Shown: positions 24,157-34,222 of the stretch, piece by piece
Layout of the letters: each line of letters opens with the position of its first letter
Numbering within the stretch: position 1 is the first letter of the stretch
NCBI GenBank assembly: GCA_034401135.1
Contig: JAWZSP010000002.1
Location: forward strand, 1,054,001-1,118,000
Length of the DNA stretch: 64,000 nucleotides
DNA from: Volutella citrinella
Taxonomy: Eukaryota; Ascomycota; Sordariomycetes; Hypocreales; Nectriaceae
Direction of reading: 5' to 3'
Notes under the pieces: model-generated
What the model was told of the DNA's origin: nothing
Databases searched by the model: none
The model's input: the letters and a program-made list of their open reading frames with translations, nothing else
Translations under genes and position numbers: made by a program

Positions 24157-24790
24157 GGTGTCATGACGGGTTGGCGAACGCCAGATCAGCGGGCGTGGCG
24201 ATGAGGGTGCAACGAGGGGCCGTGCGACAGATCGAGGATGCGAGGGCGACGCAGCAGGGGAGTTGAGCGAGACTCTTCATCGCAGCACGCAGCAGGAGGG
24301 AAGATGATGTAGGGTCGCAGTTGGAATTGGAATTGTTTGTAGTCGTAGCTGATTGTTCTAGCTAACGCCACCTCGTGGGAGTAGGCGCCCATCTCAGGTC
24401 GAATATCGACTGGAAGGGGCGAGTCGAGCACCGCACGCACTTTCATGCTCTATTGGCAGAATACAGCGGGGGGGGGGGGGCAAGCAAAAGAATCATCAGT
24501 GGTTGTTCCCGATTGGAGGTTGCCGGCTACAGAAACCTTGTGCTGAAGTTAGTGGGCCAGATGGGTAGCCTTCAGTTGTATTCCAGTCGGCCCTGCTCAG
24601 TGTGGATTGGCCAAGTCTTGAGGTCATCGCCGCCAGATCCGGATATTTGATGACGATGGCGTATGTCTTGGAGAGTGGCGCCGATCTGCCGCCCGATGCG
24701 AGCAGAAGGTCTGAGCTGGGAGCTGGGCCCGGCAACCGGGGACGGAGGCGGCATGACTGTGCCATCATGTGAACCAAGCCGCCACTACGT
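24157..24790. other. Intergenic region between the HET gene and the seven-helix gene
   Basis: Both neighbours are on the minus strand, so this holds the 3' end of the HET transcript and the promoter of the seven-helix gene. A 13-base G run lies within it. No coding frame is supported. Confidence 0.5.
24468..24480. repeat. Homopolymer of 13 G
   Basis: An uninterrupted G run about 310 bp upstream of the seven-helix gene start. Length is prone to sequencing error. Confidence 0.9.
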
Positions 24791-27121
24791 TCATGTCAAC
24801 ATCACCTCCACCTCGGCAGTCTCCAGCTCGGCCCATGCCGCCTTCCACATGCCGCCGAGTGCCTTACGGTAGGCAACGCCGTTGGCAAAACGCCCGATCC
24901 AGAGCACATTCACAACCTCGAGGACGCCCACGCCGTCCATGAGCTCGGGGCGCTGCATGAACCTGTCAAAGATGGGGAGAGTGCCTGACGCGGCATTCGT
25001 GTGCAGCAATCCTTCGGACAGGGCAATCACCTCAACCAACTCGCCTTCTTGGGGCGCACGCTCCCCCCTCTCGACCGGCACTCTCATGCCGCCGCACCAG
25101 AAACCGTCGGGCGACATCATGTCTGCTTCCACGACAAGGTCGACCTCGCCCAGTCTGCTATCCGCCAGGGCGCGCTCCTCTGGGGCAATGTGCAAGCGAA
25201 CGCGGGCCAGCTTCCCTTGAAATCGGAGATGCGAGTGGTACTCACTCCGGTCAATGTCGCGGGGGCGAACAAACGGCGGGATGGGATAGTTGAAGCCCGG
25301 ATTTGGTGTGATGTGTGTCAGCTTATCAGATTGGTAAAACACTTGGCCTCGGTCATCACTGTGCTTTGTCCAGCTGTCCGGCAGGCTAGGCATGTCCGGC
25401 TTCGCAAAGTGCCTCCGCACGACGATATACGAATTGTCAAGGTCTTTCCAGGCGCCGCCTTCTACCAGCTGCTTCTGCCATTTGGCCAGGGGCGAGATAA
25501 CCAGTGGCCCGCGCGGATGCTTGTAATCTTCTGCGGCGCGCCACAGATCAAATCGCACATCGCCCGTCCAGGAGGCCCAGGACCATGTGGGGTGTGTGAT
25601 GCTACTGTAAAGGGGCGAGGGTGCGCCATTGTCTCTTCGAAGACGGGCGCTGCGAGGGCCGACATCCCACAGCATGCCAATATCAAAGGTGAATTCGGGG
25701 ATCCCGTAGAGCATGCCGGCCGTGAACCATTGAGCCATGGGCGTCAGGACCCCCTGGAACGCCTTGATGGCGTCGCTGGAAGACGTCAAGTCCCGCTTTG
25801 CGTACTCGGTCGCCAGGTGGCTGTATGTGCTGATGCTGGGCCATGTGACGATGCCCATCTTCTTGTCATTGCTGGGATGCGCATCGGGGGGGTAATCCTC
25901 ACGCTCACTAGGCAAGGAGACGTCCTCGGTCCATTCGCCGCCGAAGCACGACCAGGTAGCCATATCGTCGAGAGCCAGCAGGCGACGGGAGAAGACTTTT
26001 TCTTGAAGGGTCCAGCCACGCGTGTTCCATTTAACACCGGACGAGTTGAGCCCTCCGGCCTGGTCATGGCGTGCCTTGATCAAAGGCTTGTTCGGGAGTG
26101 CCATCATGTCCTGCTGACTTGACTCATCACCGCCAAAGGAGGAATAAAAGGCACCTACACGGCGTATCCCGGCACTCACGTCGGTCCCAGAAAGGGCAAC
26201 AATGGTCAAGTACGCCTTCGCGTACACGGAACCCATAGCACGCAGCTGCTCCGCCTGGGCATCGGCGTCGTCCTGCACGATGCAGACGCTATCCACCCAC
26301 AGATACCGGAGACCCAGCCGTGCCGTCAGCTCAACCGCGTCGCGCACCGTCCTCGGCAGCGCATACGGGCCATAGCCCGCAAATGCGCCCGGCTGACGGA
26401 TGGCTTCCAGGTTATCTCTGCGGGCGCGCACGGTGTTTGTCGTGCCCCAGACGTAGCTGAGGGCGACGTATCGCGGCGCCTCCTCGTCAGCGGGCGTGAC
26501 GATGCACATCTTCTCGACGTCAATGAAGCTGGGCGTAGCGGTGGGCAGCCGGTGGATGTCGTACGAACGACGACAGGTGCCCTCGTGAGCGGCGTCGCAG
26601 CGGCGCATCCATGACTGAATGAGGGCGACGTCGACCTGTTGGGGATGAAGCAGTCTTCCGTAAGGCTCCTGCGGGGTCACGGCAGCCGTGGACAGGAAGC
26701 TCGTGCGGCTGAGGAGCTGCTGGGACTGCTGCTCGTCACCCATCCGGAGCCGTCGGCGGGCCAGGAAGTCGGCAGCACCTGCTCCATCGGCCGGACCAGC
26801 AAGTACGGACACGCGGGGCTGGTCTCGGGAGAAGTGCGCCGTCAGGATGTCACGGTGCGAGGGCGCGACGGAGCTCAAGATGGAGCGGCAGGATGCGCAC
26901 TCACGGCCCCGCGTCTGCAGGCCCTCACTGGGACCGAGGAGGAAGTCGACTGGCTGGGGGTATGAGAAGCCGCGTCGTATACACTCTTCGAATAGTTGCA
27001 GGGAGTCGGCCAGCGACTGGCAGACGTGGCATGCCTGTTCCATGGCTGTCTCTTTATGTGTGATGTAGTGGTCAAGTCCAAGTGCAGCAACCTCAATCAT
27101 GGGGCGGTGCAGCCGTGTCAT
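24791..27121 (-). CDS. Heterokaryon-incompatibility (HET) domain protein (776 aa)
   Basis: A single-exon gene. The HET domain starts about residue 215 with the hallmark YVALSYVWG (218-226), continues through LRYLWVDSVCIVQDD (271-285) and SVYAKAYLTIVALSG, and reaches the WTLQEKVFS and RLLALDD block typical of the domain's end. The N-terminus has two CxxC pairs (CHVC 31-34 and CASC 75-78), as in many fungal HET proteins. The large C-terminal half has no recognised domain. HET proteins mediate cell-death responses to non-self in fungi; this one carries no NACHT or WD repeats, so any sensor is probably a separate protein. No frame breaks were seen. ATG 27121 is the first in frame; Met27 just before the first CxxC is an alternative start. 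Confidence 0.92.
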   Translation of the reverse strand: MTRLHRPMIEVAALGLDHYITHKETAMEQACHVCQSLADSLQLFEECIRRGFSYPQPVDFLLGPSEGLQTRGRECASCRSILSSVAPSHRDILTAHFSRDQPRVSVLAGPADGAGAADFLARRRLRMGDEQQSQQLLSRTSFLSTAAVTPQEPYGRLLHPQQVDVALIQSWMRRCDAAHEGTCRRSYDIHRLPTATPSFIDVEKMCIVTPADEEAPRYVALSYVWGTTNTVRARRDNLEAIRQPGAFAGYGPYALPRTVRDAVELTARLGLRYLWVDSVCIVQDDADAQAEQLRAMGSVYAKAYLTIVALSGTDVSAGIRRVGAFYSSFGGDESSQQDMMALPNKPLIKARHDQAGGLNSSGVKWNTRGWTLQEKVFSRRLLALDDMATWSCFGGEWTEDVSLPSEREDYPPDAHPSNDKKMGIVTWPSISTYSHLATEYAKRDLTSSSDAIKAFQGVLTPMAQWFTAGMLYGIPEFTFDIGMLWDVGPRSARLRRDNGAPSPLYSSITHPTWSWASWTGDVRFDLWRAAEDYKHPRGPLVISPLAKWQKQLVEGGAWKDLDNSYIVVRRHFAKPDMPSLPDSWTKHSDDRGQVFYQSDKLTHITPNPGFNYPIPPFVRPRDIDRSEYHSHLRFQGKLARVRLHIAPEERALADSRLGEVDLVVEADMMSPDGFWCGGMRVPVERGERAPQEGELVEVIALSEGLLHTNAASGTLPIFDRFMQRPELMDGVGVLEVVNVLWIGRFANGVAYRKALGGMWKAAWAELETAEVEVMLT

Positions 27122-27713
27122 ACATTGTACATACCGCGTGGCGCATATTTCTTGGCAACAGACACATGAAAATTCACAGGCACCTGGTCACAGGGCTTTA
27201 GAATGCGCAGTGGTAGAATACTGTTGCTATATGCTTTCGTTCGGTCACTGAAAATAAGAAGCCTCGTGATGGGCATAGACTACAGTCCTTCGTCGCAACA
27301 TCAAACATATACGACCCGAGACCCCAGCAAATTACCACCCACACATACATCACCAGATCTTAACTTGTCTGATTAATATTTGAATGCTTCCAATTGATCC
27401 TCCAGCATGTTCGGTTTGCGGCCTCCCCCCGCAGTGACTCGGGCAGTCTAGGTGAAGTTCCCCGTCCCATGAGTAACACGGCCATGACCATCAACACCAC
27501 ACCTAGACCAAATCATGGATGGCCAGAAACTGTCATTTAATCTTTCCCCTTTCGATTTGTACTCGCCAGCACGTCGAAACATGTGACATGGTTCTTCGAC
27601 TATAAAAAGCCGTCGACCTGGCGCCATTCTCCTCGATTCTTGGATCCCAAAACACCATCTACAAGTTCGACATCGCCAAACCAGCATTTACACCAACATC
27701 AAACTTCACTACC
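27122..27713. other. Divergent promoter region
   Basis: It lies between the HET gene (-) and the 263-residue protein (+). It includes the TATA box at 27601 and no supported frame. Confidence 0.5.
27601..27609 (+). promoter_or_regulatory. TATA box upstream of the gene at 27714
   Basis: TATAAAAAG, a strong match to the consensus, lies about 105 bp before the ATG, a spacing that fits a leader of about 75 bases. Confidence 0.55.
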
Positions 27714-28505
27714 ATGACATTCTACTTCCTGCCCCCCATCTTCGCCGCCACCCATATACTGGGAGCATTCCACCCCGCCATCCCGCTCCCCCTCCCACCG
27801 GCGCCCATGCCCATCGTCCTCCCGCCCCATGGCCCTCCGACGTACATCCCAGGCTACCGGCGCATCAAGATCAAGGCCATCTTCTTCGACACGGGTAGAC
27901 AGTCCCGCGCGGCTAGCCCCGACCAGGGTACGGCCAGTGACCAATTCTGGTGTGCGTCCACTGACCTGGTCTACGAGATTACCCCGACGCCCGGAACACT
28001 CCTGGCCGACCTATCCCATGCCTCTGCGTCCTTCGGCCGGCCCATGGCGGCATCGTCTCACGGGCCGGTCCGGCTGTACCAGACAGGCAGCTTGACGTCG
28101 ATCCTGAGCGTTGCCCCTGGCCAGGGTGTCGTGCAGCCCGTCGATACCCTCCGCGTGCTGGACCTGAGCAACGATACGCCGATGCCAGAGTACCACGCGC
28201 TGATGAACGAGCTCCGAACACGGCCCCATGGAGCCTTTATCGTGGTCGACATGACGCCGCCGTCCCAGCAGCCCAGCCGCGGGCTACGGGCCGGGCTGAA
28301 TGGCAACAACAACAGCATCAACACCAACAGCCGCAACACCCATGGACCCGACCCCGGATTGTCGACCCAATCCACCACACGAATGCCTTCCGGGGACCGT
28401 GGCTTCGAGAACGTCAATGGGGCTTCCCGGTCTGAAGAGAGTGAGCTGGAGAGCGAATACGAGACTAGCGAGGATGGAGTCGACAGGACTACATCTGAGA
28501 ATTAG
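27714..28505 (+). CDS. Unrecognised 263-residue protein
   Basis: A single exon starting at ATG 27714 behind a good TATA box. The first 45 residues are Pro-rich and hydrophobic (FLPPIFAATHILGAF, then PLPLPPAPMP), but do not form a clear signal peptide. The middle (about 48-185) looks folded, with KAIFFDTG, TDLVYEITPTPGTLLADL and GAFIVVDMTPP. The tail (about 200-263) is Asn/Ser-rich, then acidic (SELESEYETSEDG). I do not recognise a family. Support for it being real comes from the TATA box, a long frame without stops and non-random composition. Confidence 0.6.
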   Translation: MTFYFLPPIFAATHILGAFHPAIPLPLPPAPMPIVLPPHGPPTYIPGYRRIKIKAIFFDTGRQSRAASPDQGTASDQFWCASTDLVYEITPTPGTLLADLSHASASFGRPMAASSHGPVRLYQTGSLTSILSVAPGQGVVQPVDTLRVLDLSNDTPMPEYHALMNELRTRPHGAFIVVDMTPPSQQPSRGLRAGLNGNNNSINTNSRNTHGPDPGLSTQSTTRMPSGDRGFENVNGASRSEESELESEYETSEDGVDRTTSEN

Positions 28506-29530
28506 ACCAGCCGTCGTCAGCATATGGGATCGGGGAGTTGAGCCGCCACGGACTGTGAAATGATCATTTGTTGCTGTAGCGGAGCCAGTGTTTCTCTTTT
28601 TGGTCATGTAAACCAAGTTTTGTTTACCCGGGGACAAGGCCAACTCTTTCATTTTATATACGAGGCCTGCCGGCCCTTCATAGTAATCATTTCCTTCTAT
28701 TCATCTGACCCCTGATTCCGGTATAAGCCGCCCTGAAGACAACCTAAGTTACCACGAGCAACTCCAAGAGACGTGACAAGACAAAGGGCTCAACAGTGGA
28801 TGATGAAGAAAGCACGCTGATTTGCTCCGGTGCGAGACTGCTCGATCACAGCTATGGTGAATCCTATAGTTAAATACAGTGAACAGTTCACCTCCTTGAC
28901 GGCGTTCCAGTAATCTTGGGCTGGACCCCAAAGCTCGGAAGGAAGAAGGAAGCTGCAAACTCATCAGTCAAATTAAGAAAAGGCTCGCCGACTTAGGGCG
29001 CTGCAGGGAAAAGTTCAAAAAATTGAAAGCCCTGGGCAAAACTGGGCAGACGGTCGCGAGGTTTTGGAGAGACCAAGCATGCCTCGCAAGAAATTGTAAG
29101 CAACAAGTTGTTGTTTAACACCCACTTCACATCAACCATGCAGCTGGCCGAGGGCAAAAGGCGACCTATTACATCCTCGGATGGCATGCTGCCAGCTGTC
29201 AGTCCCATGCAGCCTCTGGTGGCTGGTTAGTCGCCCGCAGTTGCGCACCAGCTGCCCACCACCTGGCCGCGATGCACCCCAGCCGTCACAATCTCCCAGG
29301 TGAGCGGAAACTGAAGCCTTGCCCAACTCCATGGTCCTCCTCTATCTCCATCACGCACACTCGTTGTTTCTCTTCCTGTCATCAATTCACAGCCCGTTCC
29401 AAGTCCACATCAATACTTATACGCCCTTCTCCCCCTCCAAGTCCACACGCTCGAAGCCGTCAACTCTCTGCGGCAACCTCACTCGTCTCTTTCCATCACT
29501 ACCAGCAACCCAGGCATCCTCATCGCGGCC
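28506..29530. other. Intergenic, 1.0 kb
   Basis: No coding frame is supported. The last 150 bp are C/T-rich, consistent with a leader for the gene at 29531. Confidence 0.5.
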
Positions 29531-30232
29531 ATGGATCTCTGCATCACACAGGAGTCCTTCTCCTTTCAGCCCCCAGCGGCCAAGACCAACCCCTTTGTGG
29601 CCTTTAGCCAGGACCGTTGTCCCGCGCCCACCTCGCCCTCGTGGCCCTTACGAGACGAGTCGCCCTCGTCGTCTGCGCAGCCTCTCCCGTTGCCGCCGCC
29701 CGTCTCAGAACTCTCCTTCGGCCTCATCATACACGATCCCTCGACCGACAGCGCCCTCACACACCCGTGGGACACGCCCACCACGCCCTTTGTGCTGCCC
29801 GTTTCCGCCACCAAGGAGCACCTCCTCCAGAAACTGCGCGAGCAGCTACCATCGGGCACAGCGCCGTCCTCCAAGTTCGCCGCCCCGTCAAAGTCCCCAG
29901 CCCCCTCGTCCTCGGAATCCCTGGGCGACACGGCCTCTGCTGCTCCCCCACGCCGTTCTCTCATCCACCGCCCTCGCAAGCTCGCCGCGGCGACGCTCTA
30001 CTGGACCTATCGTGGGCTAGTCCTCCCCATCTCGCCCAACGACGACGAGTGGCACTTCCAGCATCCCATCACCAAGACGGACCTGCTCGCCCGGACCGAG
30101 CTCGACTGGTTCCTCCTCAAGGACCTCATGGCTGCGTCTGGCGGAGCGCTCAAATGCTACATTGCCATCCGCGGCCGACCCGCCTCCTCGCGGGGCACCG
30201 TCATGGGGAGATGGCTTGGGGGCAAAAAATGA
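29531..30232 (+). CDS. Unrecognised 233-residue fungal protein
   Basis: A single exon. The first 140 residues are Pro/Ser-rich and probably disordered. The last 85 look folded and conserved-like: TLYWTYRGLVLPIS, DEWHFQHPI, ELDWFLLKDLM and LKCYIAIRGRP, ending in a basic GRWLGGKK. There is no signal peptide or membrane helix. I do not recognise the family. The contrast between a low-complexity N-terminus and an aromatic-rich C-terminal module argues for a real gene. Confidence 0.65.
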   Translation: MDLCITQESFSFQPPAAKTNPFVAFSQDRCPAPTSPSWPLRDESPSSSAQPLPLPPPVSELSFGLIIHDPSTDSALTHPWDTPTTPFVLPVSATKEHLLQKLREQLPSGTAPSSKFAAPSKSPAPSSSESLGDTASAAPPRRSLIHRPRKLAAATLYWTYRGLVLPISPNDDEWHFQHPITKTDLLARTELDWFLLKDLMAASGGALKCYIAIRGRPASSRGTVMGRWLGGKK

Positions 30233-31592
30233 GCGTAAAACCGAGACGGCAACGTCTTTAGGATACAGTTGTTGGTGCAGCCTTGCCTCCGGCCACACTA
30301 TCTGGACACGGCTGCTGTAGGATACTTGCTACAAGACCAGATGAGACATGCAATCAGGCAGCTGAGGCGAATCTTGTACCTCCTCAACAAGCATGGTTAA
30401 CAACTAGGATGTGGGAGGGACACCGGGGGACTGGCATGTCCATACAATATCATTGCTAAGGGGCGCAGGGGCTTGCCATCCGTCATCACATGCAAGCCTC
30501 ATGGAACAAACAGAAGTGTCACTCATATAATTTTAACTCGCCACAAATGTGGCTGCCTTTCCGTTGACTTAGCTCTTTAAACACAGGCGACCAGATGCAC
30601 ATAACCACTGCCTCTCGCTCTCTCTCTCCGTCTCTCCGCTTACTGTCCCTGGCCTCTCAAAACAAGTACTATGTGAAAGGAACCTAGGTATAATCTTGGA
30701 AGCGCAAGATTCCGCGCAACTTGAACTGGGGGAAAGCAAAAAAGCGAAGCCTTGATATCCGCACGCCCAATACTTGCACCAGCAATAACAATAGGGGTTC
30801 AAATGGGAAAGAAAAGAAAAAGCAGACAATGTCAAACAGTCCATCCACCAACCAACCCATCAGTGTGTCGTCCACGACTTCCATGCCGGTCCGTATGCCT
30901 CGCGTGTTTTCACGGCCCCCAACACAGCCCGTCTACCGCATTGCTCTTGCCCTCGCGATCCTTTTCCCCGCCTGTCTTCAGCCAGGGATGTCGTCGATGC
31001 TTTATCCACCTCCAAAACGCAAAAAACCAAGAAGAAATCAAGGGCAAGACACCAAAAACAAGCATCAAGAGTTTGAAAGACACCCGTTCGAGCCGTGAGC
31101 CGTTGTAGTCGTACACAGGTAACTCTCAACTCCGTTACCCAAATTAGGTCCCGCGTCCCATGTTCGCCCTCGTATAGATCGACGTTAGGCTCTGTGGGCC
31201 TCTAGGCCTTCTCCGATGAGTCGCCCAGCTGCTTGGCGCTCCTAGTCGACTAAAATCGCCATCGCCAGGGCGCCGTAGGCCAGCAAGGTGCCTGGGCAGC
31301 CCCAGTACTCCAAAAATTGTCCCAGGAAAACACGAACGCACCGTGGTCCCAGAGCGCGTCGTGTTGAAGGTCGGACTTCAGGGTGCAAAAGTGACGACGC
31401 CAGTTCCACAAAACAAGTCCCGGCCCCAATGCTTAACCATGCTCCAGCACCCCCATACATTGATTTTCCAATCGACAATCCCCAAATAATGAAACAGTTA
31501 TATTCAACCCAGTTCGAAACAGACGCCGCCATGCAACATGAAGGTCCAACATTCAAAGGTGTGGCATTAATTCGGATTCAGTCAAACGCGCT
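30233..31592. other. Convergent intergenic region, 1.4 kb
   Basis: It lies between the orphan at 29531 (+) and the stop of the LIM-binding gene (-). No supported frame; long 3' untranslated regions are likely. Confidence 0.5.
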
Positions 31593-34222
31593 TCAGGCAG
31601 GGTTGCCCTTCATTCGCTTGCGCATCTGAGGCGTCGGCGGCTTCCCTCGTGCCATGCCGTTGACTTGAGGCGCGGCTCCGGGTGTTGATCCGTCATCTTC
31701 CACCTTGACTCCGGACGGGCGTCGCCGCTTGTTCGAGGCCGGCGACGTGTTGGCGCTAGGGCCGCTCGAGCCCGTACCCTGCTGGCTCGGCTGCATCTGC
31801 ATTCCTGGGGCTTGCATGGGGCCTGGAGCCGGGCTACCAATGTGTGGCGATCCCGGGAGGTTCATGTGCGAAGGTGCTGGGCTGGCGCCCATTGGGAACT
31901 GTCCGAAGCTCGGGGTGCGAGGGCCCTGTGGCATGGGCTGTCCATTCATCGCTTGAGGTGCTGCGTTGATGTGTGTCGACACGTATTGCTCGAGTGCGGC
32001 GTATGGTCCGAGGCTGGGGTTAGCATGGTAAAATCCGAACAAGGGGTTCATCTGCCCCATTACTTCAGCAATCTATCGTGAATTAGCAAATTTTGCCATC
32101 GTCAACCCAGGGTGGCATAGTCTACCTCCAAAAACTGGTTCACGGGATCCGTGACTCCATAGCTGTTAACGGCCTTGGGTGGGATGTTCTCCAAGACTTC
32201 TGGGGGTTGCGACTGCGGCGACTTGAGTTGGCGGGCCTTGCCCTTCTTAGACATCTCGGGCGACTGCTTGTTGTCCTGGTTGTTGGCTTTGTGCCATTCC
32301 TTGATCCAGTTATGCGTGGGCTTGGCAAGTTCGATAACCTGTCTTCGAGAGATGTATTCTTCGTTGCTCACTGTCAAGAACTCAAATAACTCGATCTTCT
32401 GCTCAGCATCAAACTGTGCACGTAATGTGCCCGTTGCAACAAGCTAGAGTCGTCATCAGTAGAGTTCAATGCGTCCTGCGCCTAGTAGAAGGTCACTGGT
32501 AAACTTACGTGTGAACCAGTCTCGAACCAGTAGACCAGACTAGCTTTGGAGTTTTCGATGCAGTGGCAGTCGCCGGGGAGCGGTCGATCAGTGATCCCCC
32601 GATCCATGATCAGCTGCATGCTCTTAACTCCGCTGCTGAAGTGGGTGTGGAAGTATCGTGGGATCGCAGGATAGGCAATTTCGTACTGCTTGTCGGGCGT
32701 TTCGGAGTCGTCTGAAATGCGCAGCATGTGGCGGAAAACACCGTGGGGGGAGAAGAATCGTCCGACAAACATGTTCCAGTACGACAAGTCATCCCGTCCC
32801 TTAGAACCCTGATGGAAGATATGTCAGTTTTCAGCGAAATCGATGCTGCTGCAGAGTCAAGCGCTATCTTACCGGAAACCCGCTGAGGTGCTCATTGAAC
32901 TGCATAAGCTTCAGCAGGCACTGCCCCTTCATACCCTCCCTACGCTGCTGTTGTTGCTGTTGCGCCAGCATTGAGTTGGTGAGGGCTAGCTGCTGCGCTT
33001 GCACGGCCGTCATTTGCTGTTGCTGTAGGTGCGGCTGGGGTTGCTGGGGCTGCTGCTGCTGGGGCTGCCCTTGCTGTTGCGGGTGTCCCTGGGGTTGAAC
33101 CTGTGGCTGGGGTTGCGCGGGAGTCGGGGGTCCTTGAGGCTGGTTTTGGCCAGCGGATGCTTGACTGGGTTGCGCGGGAGTCGAGCTCGGGGTCTGGGCC
33201 GGTGTCTGGGGACCAGTGGGTGCGGGAGTACCAGCCTGTGATGACTGCTGGGGAGTATGTTGTGCCTGTGGCTGGCCTTGGGGTTGAGGCTGACCCTGAG
33301 GTTGACCTTGTGCTGGGCCCTGTGGCTGAGGCGGTCCTTGCTGTTGTTGACCCTGCTGGTTTGCCATTTGGCTCTGCAACGAGGCTGCCAACTGGTTCTG
33401 CTGCATGTTCTGCATGGCCTGGGCGTTGACCGGCATATGTTGCCCAGGGTTCGGTCCACCCTGCATCTGCTGAGCGTGGGCAGCTTGCTGCTGTTGTTGT
33501 GCGGCTTGTGCCTGTTGCTGCTGGGCCTGAGCCTGCTGGGCCTGTGCTTGCTGATGCTGTGCCTGCTGTTGTTGCAGAGCGAGCTGTTGTGCCATAATGG
33601 CCTGTGCCTGGGGGTGCTGCTGGGTCTAAGGCTTGGTTAGCTTAAGTGGTTACCCAGGCGCGATACGGAAACGACTTACTGGGCCGAGTCGGCCAGCCTG
33701 CCTCAGTTGCTGGATCTGTTGCGGAGTCAATGCCATGTTCATGGGCATACCATTTTGCTGCATAGTTTGGAATTGCTGTGCCATCAAGGCTTGTCGTTGT
33801 TGTTGTTGCAGGAGTTGCTGTTGCCGGATGGCAGCCATTTGTGGGTTGTTGACTGGGGCAGGACGCCGATCAGCAGGAAGGAACGACCGCGATGGGGAGA
33901 CAGGCGATAGGCCATTGCTGGGGAACTTACACTGCAATTGCTGTTGCTGCTGTTGAAACATTTGCTGTTGAGCGGGATTCAGGTGCTGCAAGGCATGAGC
34001 ATTCGGGTTCGCACCCGGCGGCATGCCGCCCATCAAGGCAGGGTTTACTTGTCCTCCCGGAGCGGACACAGCCATGGGGCCGCCGAAGTGCTGCGGCATA
34101 CCACCAGCAGGCGCGCCCTGCTGGGCCGGGTTATGAGGCATTCCGGGAGCCATAGGATGTCCGGAGACGCCAGGATGTCCCATGCCGGCAGGATGCCCCG
34201 TAAAGTTTGTGGCAGCCATCAT
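31593..34222 (-). CDS. LIM-domain-binding (LDB1/SEUSS family) transcription co-regulator, PtaB/Adn1/Mfg1-like (771 aa)
   Basis: Exons 34222-33931, 33852-33680, 33625-32873, 32808-32509, 32443-32126 and 32072-31593 sum to 772 codons, with introns of 52-78 bp. The N-terminal half is Gly/Met/Pro-rich and then very Gln-rich; CAG-type repeats run from about 33970 to 33020. The LIM-binding domain (about 385-560) contains QCLLKLMQFNEHLSGF, DLSYWNMFVGRFFSPHG, YFHTHFSSGVKSMQ and LVYWFETGSH, and ends around EFLTVSNEEYISRRQVI. The C-terminal tail is Pro/Ser-rich with a basic RRRPSGVK and KRMKG, likely nuclear signals. Known relatives (C. albicans Mfg1, S. pombe Adn1, Aspergillus PtaB) work with Flo8/SomA-type factors in adhesion, hyphal growth and development. 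A similar role here is inferred. Confidence 0.92.

Noticed and set aside
25001..26122. 373-residue open frame on the plus strand
   Set aside because: It is antisense to the HET gene, has a non-ATG start and shows no family motif; it is a GC shadow.
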